From Diplodia intermedia (taxonomy: Eukaryota > Ascomycota > Dothideomycetes > Botryosphaeriales > Botryosphaeriaceae), in contig JAKEKT010000025.1 of assembly GCA_021495925.1 (NCBI GenBank), positions 328,548 through 392,547 of the forward strand: 64,000 nt of DNA, written 5' to 3'. The notes beneath the pieces are model-generated. The model made no database searches, was not told where the DNA came from, and saw only the letters and a program-made list of their open reading frames with translations. Numbering within the stretch: the stretch's first letter is position 1; each line of letters starts with the position of its first letter. Below, in pieces: positions 44,801 through 54,411 of this stretch. A program made the position numbers and the translations under genes.

Positions 44801-45939
44801 ACACTGGTCGAACGCGATCATGCTAAGTTGAATAAAGCCATCGACGAGCTGAGGATAGATTTCGGTGGCTTCGAGGAATCAGTAGCTGAGCAGTCTGAAC
44901 TCATTGAGGCCGACGTCAAACGCCAAGTCAAGGATCAAGTTGCACTGGCTTTGGCTTCGGCTCGCCCGCCCACTCAACCAACGTCAACCACCGACGCTGT
45001 CGAGCATAGGATGGACGACCTTGCAAGCAGGATTCGCAACGAGATGCAGGACTTGCACCGGGACACGGCAGAACGCTCAGCCTCTGTGAATGTTAAGGAG
45101 ATCGAAGATGCCGTCTTCTCGAAATTGGAACGGACGGCTTCGAGGATCGTGATGGAAAAGCTCGATGCCGCGAACCAGAGATTTGAGGCCTTCGATGGTC
45201 GTCTCTTAACAGTGTCGGCGTCGGTCGCGCGCTTCGAACAAGACTATCCACATGTCTGCTCGGAGACGCTGGCGGACATCCTCTCGTTCAGTAGGCCGTA
45301 TGGCAAGTTGTCCGACTTCTTGAAAGCGGCACTCGAGGCCATCCGTAACCTGCAAGGCCGATTCGATAACATGCTAACCCACCAGCTTGCTAACCACATA
45401 TCGAATCAACTGATGCCGCACATCACCCACAAACTCGTAGGCCCGATCCGCGATGCCGTTACTCCAATCATCAACAGCGAAATGAGGCAGAACCACAAAC
45501 AGCTCAGCGACAAGCAACAGCTGCTCGACATGAGATTCGACGAGCTCGAGCAGAAGGTAAACACGACCGGCGATGCGGCATGGCAGGTACGTATCAACTA
45601 CGGTCTTTGGGCGTCTTAAACAATTGACTAAACGAACATCAGGACGACCTGAGGAAACAGTCGGAGGAGTTCCTCCGCTCGTGCGCAACCATCAACGAGC
45701 GCGTCGACAAGGGCTCGCGGACGACGGACGAAGCCTTGCAAAAGCTTTGGGCCGTCGTCAACGCGCTCAAGACCGACTTTGACAGCGACAAGGCCGTTAT
45801 CTGGGAGTACCTCAAAGAGCACCGCGAGAACATCGAACGCGCACAAGACGACTTTGGCAGCATTCAAGCCTGCGTCGTCCGCATCGCGAAGGAGTATAAT
45901 CCGCTCCTGGTGCCCAACGACTGGCTCGAGCTTGCTTAA
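41812..45939 (+). CDS. Large coiled-coil protein of unknown function, 1305 aa, four exons
   Basis: Exons 41812-41910, 42005-44191, 44252-45586 and 45643-45939; all introns are phase 0 (GTAAGT, GTTTGA and GTACGT donors). The start MASNKRPGRDFSPRDAQEPKK is basic and NLS-like (KKLKH). Residues about 35-210 are Ser/Pro-rich and disordered. From about 215 to the end the chain is almost continuous heptad coiled coil (TERLRERHERLLKQ, VDSLKRKVRNIDTDLDNLEQEVEQL). Two related segments near residues 765-830 (TRLGTIEQQHSSLHDKVDSI and RRFDAIESEQSSMHDKIGKI) look like an internal duplication. No motor, kinase or membrane segment. A nuclear, spindle-pole or chromosome-structural role would be typical for such a layout, but nothing in the sequence proves it. 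Confidence 0.85.
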
Positions 45940-46823
45940 TCGGCATGCCGCCCGGCATCCTCACCATGTTGCCAACTCTCGACGCCGTTTGCTAATGGCA
46001 CGCCAACCATCAACGGCCTCAAAAACAGCCCTGCTGAGAACATACATACATATCAACACAACCTTCCCGCTGTCTAGACTTGTGGGAAACAGCAGGGCGG
46101 GGTCTGGGGTTTTTTCCCGAAGTATCTACACACATTCTGGGCCCCTTCAGCCCCTAGGGTATCATCTGCTCGATTCAAGAATCTTTTCGATACCCCGTGT
46201 TTCTGCTTTTTAAGGGAGGGAGGTGTCCACTCTGTCACTTTGAGCCATTATTACTGCTGCTCTGCGCCTCCTTTTCTTTGCTGCTGCACGATACCCCACA
46301 CATCAGTAGCGGCTCTCGCTTCTGCCCTCTTTCAACGGGGGCGAATTTTTTTTTCTCCCCCTTTTTCCTCTTCTTTCTGTCTTCTTGCGGAACATACGGG
46401 AACGGCGTGAGATTGCTTTTTCCTTTTTTCCCAATTATTTTCCACCGGCGGTGTGGGTGCACATATCACGACGGCCTCCTTCCCCTGCGTGGGGTGCTTG
46501 CATGGCACAACTTTGTTCTTTCAGCAAGCGAGCGAGCGTGTGTCAGCGAGCGTGCCTTTTTCCTTTTTCTTCGGTTTCCAGTTTCTCTCTTCCGAGCACA
46601 ACCTTCCCACAAAACCGGGGTCTGGTACATAATTAGCGGAACATGGCGAAGAGCGTCGATTGAATCGAAACGACAGTCGAAAAATGGGAACATAGGGGGT
46701 GGGGGGAGTAGCGAACAAATGGGAAAGGCTTTTTGTCCAGACAACTTTTTCTCTTTTCTCACAGGCCCGACTGGTTCTGTTCTTCTTTCTAAGATGACAA
46801 TTTTGTGTGCGTGTGTGTGTGTG

Positions 46824-47233
46824 CAGGGTGTCCGATCGTCCGTCCATTTGGGCGCGTGCGACGGACTGATGCTTAAGAGCCAATTGCACGTGCGACGAGT
46901 TATTATATAAGCAATCGCATCCGCGATTGCTTAAAGACATCGCGCGTGCTAGTCCGCGCGATTGAATGCACGGTTATTGCACGGATATTACACGAATAAA
47001 AGCACGGCCGCGGGCACGGGCGTAATATTTACCGCTTAGCCCCTATTTCATTTACCCCTTCCTTTTCTTCACTATCCTTTTATTCTAGGTAATCTAATCG
47101 ACACCTCGTCGAAAGGCAATCGCGCACGCGACTACTTATATAATAACTCGTCGCGCGTGCGATTAGCTTACGTAATTTCATCCTAGAGCAATCGCGTGCG
47201 CGATTGGCTTAGGACGGACGATCGGACACCCTG
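46824..47233. mobile_element. hAT-like MITE, 410 bp, perfect 22-bp terminal inverted repeats
   Basis: The left end (46824-46845) begins CAGGGTGTCCGATCGTCC and the right end (47212-47233) is its exact reverse complement over 22 bp. Flanking 8-mers 46816-46823 and 47234-47241 are both TGTGTGTG, consistent with an 8-bp target-site duplication, although the element sits in a TG microsatellite so this is not unique evidence. The CAGGG terminus and 8-bp duplication are hallmarks of the hAT superfamily. No transposase frame inside. The interior has several CAATCGCG/CGCGATTG-type subterminal motifs in both orientations (46911-46930, 46959-46967, 47118-47129, 47148-47163, 47188-47206), as expected for transposase-binding repeats. 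Confidence 0.85.
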
Positions 47234-47691
47234 TGTGTGTGTGACAGAGAGAAAGATAAAACAAATACGTTGCCCACAACCGGACAAGATGCGTCTGTGG
47301 TGGTCGGCTACCCGATGAAGTGTTTCCTGTCTCGGCCTGAATCCCTGTCTACCTTGTACGCCGAAATGCAGACACACACACACACACACACACAACGAAC
47401 CGCGCGTCTCAAAACCACGGCTGGCTGAACTGGCTGCTGCTGCTGCTGCTGTCACTGCCACGAGCCGACGCCACACTTTGCCCCCCTTCCTCTCGCGGTG
47501 CGGTGTCTTCCTTGCCTCTGACCAGACCAGAAGAAGAGGGGAAGAAGGTTGGGAACCAACCCCCTTCTTGCCATGATACCACCACTGCACCGGCCGCTTC
47601 CTCACTCACATTCCAAAGCCATCACTCAACCACTCGGCGACTACTCAAGTCGGACATCATCATCATCATCATCATCACACCAGAAGATCTG

Positions 47692-47730
<39 letters not shown>

Positions 47731-47934
47731 AGCCTGTGAACTTGCAGGGAAGCCACAAGCCACCGCGGGTGGCGCCAAAAAAGAAGTTGGCCGGCCCCCG
47801 CCCTGCATCCACATCCACATCTCACACGGATAGATAGGGGAGGATTTGTATTCGCGGGGTGGGTGGGATTGAATCCAAGATCTGGAACGTTGTTTTTGTG
47901 TGCGTTTCTCAAGAGTCCGCGTCGTCGTCGTCCT

Positions 47935-48108
47935 CGTCCGGATGTTGGATTCGAACTACCTTACGTGAGGAAGAGTGGTAGCGTCGTTGATGGTGATTAC
48001 AGAGCCATGGCGGGTGATGAAAGAAAATAAGCTCTCCCGCATCTACCCCGTGGAGATGTTCTACCACTCTTTCTGTGGGTAGTTGAATACAAGACCCCGA
48101 CATAAATG
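47935..48108. repeat. Hairpin-repeat element, copy A (inverted-repeat arms about 47 bp)
   Basis: The left arm 47935-47981 (CGTCCGGATGTTGGATTCGA ... AAGAGTGGTAG) is complementary to the right arm 48061-48108 (CTACCACTCTTTC ... GAATACAAGACCCCGAC) with mismatches. The interior shares blocks with 38957-39030. The right arm doubles as the left half of the 48079-48158 hairpin. Confidence 0.65.
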
Positions 48109-48158
48109 TACGCATTTAAAAAAATCTACATTTATGTCCGGATTTCATATCTAACCAC
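48079..48158. repeat. Hairpin repeat H1 (about 80 nt)
   Basis: GTAGTTGAATACAAGACCCC ... GACATAAATGTA, an A-rich loop, then TACATTTATGTCCGGATTTC ... CTAACCAC. The two halves are near-complementary and could fold into a long stem. Same family as H2 and H3. Confidence 0.75.
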
Positions 48159-49378
48159 CTACGTAAGCTAGATATGGGCGGGCTGATTTCTTTCATCAAC
48201 CGCTACGAAGCGGACAAAAGCGGGTAAGGGCGACAGAACAAAAAAAAAAAAAGAGGTATCAATTTACACCACTATCTCAATCCGCGCCCCTTCCCTTCCC
48301 TTTCATGGGGAGCTCGCTCGTCCTTCGTGTTGAAACAACAGCAACAAAACCACCCACTCTCACCCTCTCAATCTGACCTTATTTTCCTCCACTTCTCAAT
48401 ATCAAACAGCGGGGGGGAAAAACAAAACTCAAGACGATACAAAACTCCAAGCCCCCTCCCTCGCCAACAACAAGCATAAAAAGAAACGGAACAGGTAGAA
48501 AACCAAAGCATGCAAGACTAAGAGATCTATATTTGCCGCCAAAAAAAAAAAAAAAAAAAGCGAAATAGCTGACTGACTGACTAACTGCTGCTCGGCTTCG
48601 CCTTTTCGCTGTTTTGCAACGAAACGAACAAAAAAATAACCAAAAAGCAGCAGGGGCCGTAGCAGCAGCAGCAGCAGCGACAGGCTACGTAGTAGTAACA
48701 GTTGGATACTCTCTATGAACAGAATTGATGAAGAATAGACAACGAAAAGCGCCGCCAAGACAACAACCGACGGATAGAACATGCCAAGTTGTGCCAAAAG
48801 AAAACAAAAAAAGTTCTCTCTGCTCTCTGTGTGCTTCTGTATACGTATGTGCGCGCGTCTTTGTTTTTGTGTATTTTTTGGTGTGTGCAGGGACGATGAT
48901 TGGAGGAAAAGAGACATCGGTGTGCGTGTTGTATGTGCGTGCCGGTTTTTCTTGGACCATCTACAATCCCTCCCCATCCCGAATGATATCCTTCTCCCCG
49001 ATACCATTTGGAGAAAAAGCAGCAGGGACGGGAAGAAGCACAGGAACGTGAAACTCCATCAATGCAGGGGTATATGTGACCGCTATGGGGTTGGCGCAGA
49101 AACAAATAACTCTCAAAATCAAACAGCGAAAAAAGCATGATGATGCTGGGGAGATTCGACAAAGAAATGAGTGAGTGTGGACATGAGTTTTACATCAGGT
49201 AAAGGAGAAAACAAGAGTTGGGGACGCCCAGCTTGCCGCTCTCGCCAATTTTTGGGCGTGCGGGAAGATTCAAGAAAGGAGGGAGGAAGAACATAAGGAA
49301 TGTCGTCTTTGGTCAGGAGCCCGCTGCATCCAGCAATCCAATTTCACCGTCTCAATCAATAAACTCAAGAAGTAGCAA

Positions 49379-52364
49379 TCACCTGCGGAACTGATCAAGT
49401 AAAGAAGTAACAATTAGCTTAAACGCAGTACAGGTTCTGCCAGCAGAACAGAATAACAAAAAGTCTAGACACGGACCAAAGGCCCATTGCCACGAAAAGA
49501 CAGGAAAACGAACAAAATTAGAGAAACAGAATCAAGCAAAGGTAAAACTTACACTCGCGCCAATGCCTCCCAGGCCGGCAGCAATGCCACGGCTGGCCTC
49601 CATCCGTTGGCGGCCGAGCCAGGATTTTGGAGTCTCGGTCTTGGTGCGCTGGAGCACGACCGTGTTTGACTGGAGCCTGTTGGCCATATCGTACCAAGCG
49701 CTCATTATGAGTTTGTTCTCGCGTTGAAGGGCCTGGAGCTCCTTTTGGACATCGACCTGTTGGACGGGAAAAATCGGGGACGTAAGTCAGCGTCGGCCAC
49801 TTTCGCGCCAGCAGGAGCAGGTGCGATGAGTGGTGTTTTCTCGCCGTACTGCCACGCCAGCCGTCGAATGATGAGAGGGCATGTCGAGACGGCACTCACC
49901 GATGCCTTGTCGCCCGCATCCTTCTTTATGCGCTCTAGGTTTGCCTTCAATGTCTTGACCATCGATTCCAGATCCGCGATGCGCTGCGTTGGGGAACCTT
50001 GTTAGCCGCCGCTTTCTTTGTGGGGTGCTCCGAAGAGAGTTGCGTGTAGTAGATGGTTCGCGCCGGCTTCATCACCTGCCGCCATCTCCCACTTGCGGGC
50101 ACCGCGTTTGTGACGCGACCATCGGGGTACAGGAAAATACTTACCGAATCGCGAGACGAAAGATCCGCCAGACCGCTGCTCAGCTTCTTGATGACGTCCG
50201 AGGCAATGGCGATCTTGATCTGGTCGGCTTCCTCGTCCGGAGCTTCGCGGTGGAAGATCAACTGCTCCTGGAGGAGCTTGAACTCGTTCGCTTGGAGTGC
50301 TTCGGCATCCTCCTGGCGGAGAATATCGGCGTTGAGCAGCTTGTGGCGCAGCAGAGCCCTCCAGTCGTCGATCTCGTTGTCGAGCGTCTTCGCGTGCTTC
50401 TGAAGGTTGTCATGTGCAGCAAGAAGCTGGTCGTGGTTCTCCTTCAATGTCTGGTGGTCAGCACTGGACGCTCCGTCCATCTTACCCGTTCCGGTCTGCT
50501 CGGCAAGCTTGGCCTGCAGCTCCATGTTCTTGGCCGTAATCTCGTGGACCTGGTTAGTAAGGTTCTTGAGCTCAGCCTCTGCAGCGTGCAGCTTGGTAGT
50601 CTGGTGAACAAATGGATCGTCGCTGTAATGATTGGTCAGATACTGCAGAACTTCTTCGCTTTCAATGCTGACAACGCACCCTTCTTTGAGCGATTGCTCG
50701 TCCTGTAGAGCGGCCTGAAGGCCGAGGTTCTCCTGGAAGACGTCCAGGTACTTCTCCTCCACCCTCTGGCATCTGGATGTGAGGAGCTCGATCTTCTGCT
50801 GAAGAAGCTCCACGTCGGCGTTGTCCGTGTTGACGATGATCGACTTGCGTGCAATCGACTTGGTGTCCATGTCCTCATCCTTGAGCTGGTCTGCCAGAGA
50901 GCCGAAACCTTCGATACCCGTCGAGCGGTCTTCGACTTCGCGGAGTCTCTCCTCGAGCGATTGGTTCTCGGCCTGGTAGCGGTTGGACATGGTGGTGGCA
51001 GATTCAGCGCGTGCGATGGCTCCCTTGAGTTCTTGCTCCAAGCGAGACTTGGTCTGCTTGACTTCGAACAGGTCAGCCTCGGTGGTAGCAAGAGTCTGCA
51101 TGGTCTCCTCGTTCATCGTCTTGAGGCGGGCATTCATCTCCCTCAGCTGATCAAGCTCCTGCTGGTCCTCGGTCAGAGACTGCAGACGCTGCTGAAGTCC
51201 TTGCTGAACCTTGACCTGCTCCTGCAGATGCTCGACCTTCTTGCGCAGGTTTTCCATGCCCTTGGTCTTCTGCAGCAGCTCATCGCGCTCAGCCTTGAGC
51301 AGCTGGTTCTCATCGCGAAGCTCTTGCTTGGTCTCAGCATCGCTCCTGAACCGCTCCAGATGGCGACCTTGGCTCTCGTTGAGGTTCTTGGCCTCCTCCA
51401 GATCCGTCTCCAACTGGGCAATGTAGTCGCGGTCCTTGTCTGCCTGGATCTTGAGCTCGGTAACCTCGTCGTCGTCGGTTCGACGGCCGCGGGTCTCCTG
51501 GAGGACTCTGGCCTCAACGAGCGCTTCGTCCAGCTGAGCGTTCTTCTTGCGCTCATCGTCGAGGTCCTCGACGGCCTCGTGCAACTTGGTCTGAAGGCGT
51601 TTGATCTCCTGGTTCGCCTTGATCAGGCGCTCCTCACGCTCGAGCTCAGGGTCGCGCTGAATTGTGTCCGGGCGAGCCTCGCCATCTGAGGAGGTGATCT
51701 CCTCCTCGACGGATTCATCCTGCTTCGGCGGCTCCATGACCTTCTCCATGGCAACGTGTATGGTCTGGGCCATGATGGCGAGGTGCCCCTGATCGGTCGG
51801 CGGCATCCTGCTAACGATGTTGGTGAGGACGGGGTTCGCCTTTTCGGACGAGAAGCCGAGCATGAGCAGGCCCTTGAGCATCTTGCGGGTGATTTCGGTC
51901 AGCAAAAGGTCTATGTGTCGTGTCACGCGCCAGTGGATGCTCACCTTGGTGCTCTGGGTGACATCGCTGTCGATTGCGATGGCTTTCAGGTCGGGGTTGA
52001 GCAGGCGGATCAGGCCCTCGTTCATGGCGACTTCGCGCAGGTACGTGGTCATGGCCTTGTCGATGAACTTCACTGCTCTGTAGTCAGCGGCGCGGCGTCC
52101 CTGCAGCGGAATGCGGTCGAGGAGGTGGTCAGCGGCAAAGGGGATAAGCGTACTGTTCTGCCATCTCGAAATCCAGCTCTCGGCCGTCTTCTGGCTGTCC
52201 TCGGGCAGGTCACCGGTGAAGTAGTCGGGGTCGAGCAGCTTCAGCATCTCCCACAGGAGGAGGCCATCCTGCAGGTCCTTCCAGTACTTGACGGGCTTGG
52301 GCAGGCCAAAGGTGTTTGCACACTCGAGCAGGGCCTGCTCGAGCTCGGGGGAGGTGGCGTCCAT
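49379..52364 (-). CDS. Hook family dynein-cargo adaptor, 839 aa, four exons
   Basis: Exons 52364-50145, 49983-49900, 49756-49553 and 49390-49379; all introns phase 0 (161, 143 and 162 nt). Residues 1-160 are the HOOK N-terminal domain (LEQALLECANTFGLPKPVKY, LQDGLLLWEMLKLLDPDYF, AESWISRWQN), which engages dynein light intermediate chain. Residues about 215-740 are coiled coil. After splicing, the C-terminal block reads RIADLESMVKTLKANLERIK, then VDVQKELQALQRENKLIMSAWYDMANRLQ, LQRTKTETPKSWLGRQRMEASRGIA and ends GGIGASFRR. The MSAWYDMANRL and SWLGRQR motifs are typical of the Hook C-terminal region, which binds FTS/FHIP for early-endosome transport (HookA in Aspergillus). The last exon encodes only FRR and stop. 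Confidence 0.92.
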
Positions 52365-53123
52365 CCTGGGACGCGGGTGTTTCGGCGGTTGGCCGGGGCA
52401 GGAGCGGTGGTGGTTGGGTCAGTGGCCGTGGCCGATCTAGAGTGAGCGGAATGAAGTGAAGCTAGGTGTCGCCCTGTCCGACCACTCAAACATGGCTCCG
52501 GAGCAGCGGCGACATTGGATGTATATAGGCAAGACGAAGATGCGGTCGCGACGGTGAGGTGAAGGTGAACAATGCCGAAATTGGCCCCGGACCCTTGACG
52601 CGTGCAAAGGGAGCCCGCCGTGTGACGCTAGCGCCATGCTTCTCAACAAAGCGTCCTTTGACCGCCATAACAATGCCTCTGTTTTTCCACGCCGCGCCGC
52701 TTTGATGCCTCGCTCGGCCTTCGAGCCCGCTGGACAACGTCGACGAGGCCTGTATTGTTCGTGTGCACCCCAGCCAAACAGTGACATGACAGCCCGCCAT
52801 GCACAAGCGTGCGGCCCGGCCCCGCCCCTCTCAGCCCTGCGTTCCGTCGAGTCACCCGCGCCATTCTTCACGCTGCTGGTAGCACAAAAACAGCTCCACT
52901 CCCACAAGAAATTTATACATGGGATCTTGTATTCAGCTACCAGGACAATTCCCATGCACTAGAATTTCAGGATGGTATGCTTTCAAAAATGCCATGTTGT
53001 GATATTACAGGCTACTATTCAAATGAGTGCGACCGGAGTTTCTTCTCGTCCCATCGCTCCCGCGTCATAGACATAAATCATCGAGTCGCGCGTTGTAATG
53101 GTGCGCGTGTACCAAAGTGTTCC
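52365..53123. other. Promoter region of HOOK and 3' flank of the I9 inhibitor gene
   Basis: 759 bp, no gene. A TATATA-containing stretch on the minus strand (52517-52525) lies about 155 bp upstream of the HOOK ATG. Holds a short fragment of the hairpin repeat arm (52911-52941). Confidence 0.5.
52911..52941 (+). repeat. Hairpin-repeat arm fragment
   Basis: ATTTATACATGGGATCTTGT followed by ATTCAGCTACC matches the right arms of H2 and H3 (GATCTTGTATTCAAACTACC, GATCTTGTCTTCAGCTACG). Only one arm is recognisable. Confidence 0.5.
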
Positions 53124-53594
53124 TTACTGCGAGGACTCGCTCCAGGCGTGCACCTCTTGGTCCTCCTCCATAACCAGGTTGCCCCAGTTGTTCGTGGTGA
53201 ACGTCTCCTTGGCTTTCTCAAAGACATAGTCGGGCGCTTCGACGAGGATGGCGCTGTTCGTGAGCGTTAGAGCTTTGTTCGTCTTGCTCCGACGGAGTGG
53301 AATCATTTAGTGAGCTTACTGGATCAGCGCTGTCGGCCTGTTAGTCTGGCTCTCGAATGTGGAAGATGCAAGTTACTTACTGTACTTGTGGACGACTTGG
53401 CCCTTCTTTTGTCGTTGTTAGTTGGAAATATCGCCGACAGCATACGGATCGCCTACCTCCTGCTCGATCCACTGGATAGCATGGTCGATGACGCTGGGGC
53501 TGTCGGCGCTGATCAGGACCACCTTCTGGGGCGCAGAGCCGACGACGCAGGCCGCGAGCATGGCAAGCAGCAGCGAAAAGATAAAGAGCTGCAT
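53124..53594 (-). CDS. Small secreted-type peptidase-inhibitor I9 (proteinase B inhibitor/propeptide-like) protein, 100 aa, four exons
   Basis: Exons 53594-53457, 53405-53381, 53329-53320 and 53253-53124; introns of 51, 51 and 66 nt. Residues 1-20 are a signal peptide (MQLFIFSLLLAMLAACVVGS). The mature part opens APQKVVLISADSPSVIDHAI, continues QVVHKYTLIHAILVEAPDYV and ends MEEDQEVHAW. This matches the I9 fold: a first strand with K-V-IS, VVHKY-TLI in the middle, and the acidic EEDQ-V close. I9 modules inhibit subtilisin-like proteases; the free-standing yeast relative (Pbi2) inhibits vacuolar proteinase B, whereas a signal peptide here implies export or vacuolar delivery. Exon 3 is only 10 nt. 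The exon-2 acceptor is a NAGNAG (AAAAG/AAG), so one Lys may be optional. Confidence 0.82.
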
Positions 53595-54411
53595 GGTGGT
53601 GGGTGGCGGGTGCGGGCGTTCGCTTGTGTGCAACTGCAGGACTGTAGGCTGGTAGCAGAGGGGTGCGGGGGTGGTGCGGTGGCAGGTCAACAGCCGGGAG
53701 CCTGGGGTTTAATAAGGCCTGCCTAGAAGAATGCCTGGAGACGCAGAGCGATGCGTTCATCGCCCCTGCGTACTTACCCTCCTGCCCATCCCGGCCGCCA
53801 ATCGGACCTAGCCGCATCCGCCCTAGCGCGCGCCAAGCTCCGCTGCCGCCGCAGGCAGAAGAAAGGCCGTCGCAGCCCATCGTCAGCCAACCTCACCTCA
53901 TTTCACCGCAAACACCACGCTGTCTCCATCCGCTCGCCTTTGCCGCTGCGACCAGAGGCACCGCCAGCCTCCACCCCCATAGCTTCGCGCTCCACCCGCC
54001 GCCGGATCCCCCGCGGCCCCTTGTGTGCCAGCGCAGCTCGAGCGCGCCACGCCTGCAAGCTCATCACGCCCTCGTCACGCCCTCATACTCGTGGGAAGGT
54101 ACTGGGAGGAGGACGAGCCGTTGTTCAGCGCGCGCACAGTGTGAGGCGGGTTTTTGTTGGCGTAGTGTTGGGCAGGTCCGGTTCTCTTTCACTTCCACGG
54201 CGGTCATTCTATTCTGGCTCGCTTGGACAATAGCTAGCAAAGATACACGAGCTGCTTTTGATTTCCCGTTTCTCCGAGCGATAGAGCAGAAGACCTTTTC
54301 CACCACAACTCTTGAAAGTTGGATCCAGGCGCTGGGCTTGCCAACCCAGCTGTCGCACCGCACTCGCGTCTGACTGCAGCACTAACCTGAAAGCACTTGC
54401 ATCAGCCCATC
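53595..54411. promoter_or_regulatory. Divergent promoter region I9 inhibitor / PCF11
   Basis: 817 bp, no gene. TTATTAAA on the minus strand (within 53705-53716) is a TATA-like element about 115 bp upstream of the I9 inhibitor ATG. Confidence 0.45.

Larger units (their letters stand above)
45940..49378. other. 3.4-kb gene-poor convergent block with MITE and hairpin repeats
   Basis: Lies between the coiled-coil gene and HOOK, which converge. It holds a complete 410-bp MITE (46824-47233), one copy of the hairpin-repeat element (47935-48108) with its hairpin (48079-48158), and microsatellites: CA at about 47373-47394, TCA at 47659-47678, TC at 47697-47727 and an A tract at 48541-48559. The remaining open frames are low-complexity. 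Confidence 0.7.

Noticed and set aside
46197..46910. 237-codon plus-strand frame after the coiled-coil gene
   Set aside because: Phe/Leu/Ser-rich pyrimidine-tract translation that runs into the MITE; no domain or intron structure.
47935..47981. TGGATTCGAACTACC considered as a tRNA T-arm (GTTCGA box)
   Set aside because: No acceptor stem, D-arm or anticodon arm can be folded around it; it is the arm of an inverted repeat.
51900..51960. GTGAGC...ATAG stretch considered as a short intron inside HOOK exon 1
   Set aside because: Splicing it produces an immediate stop and the length (34 nt) is below any other intron here; the frame is open through it.
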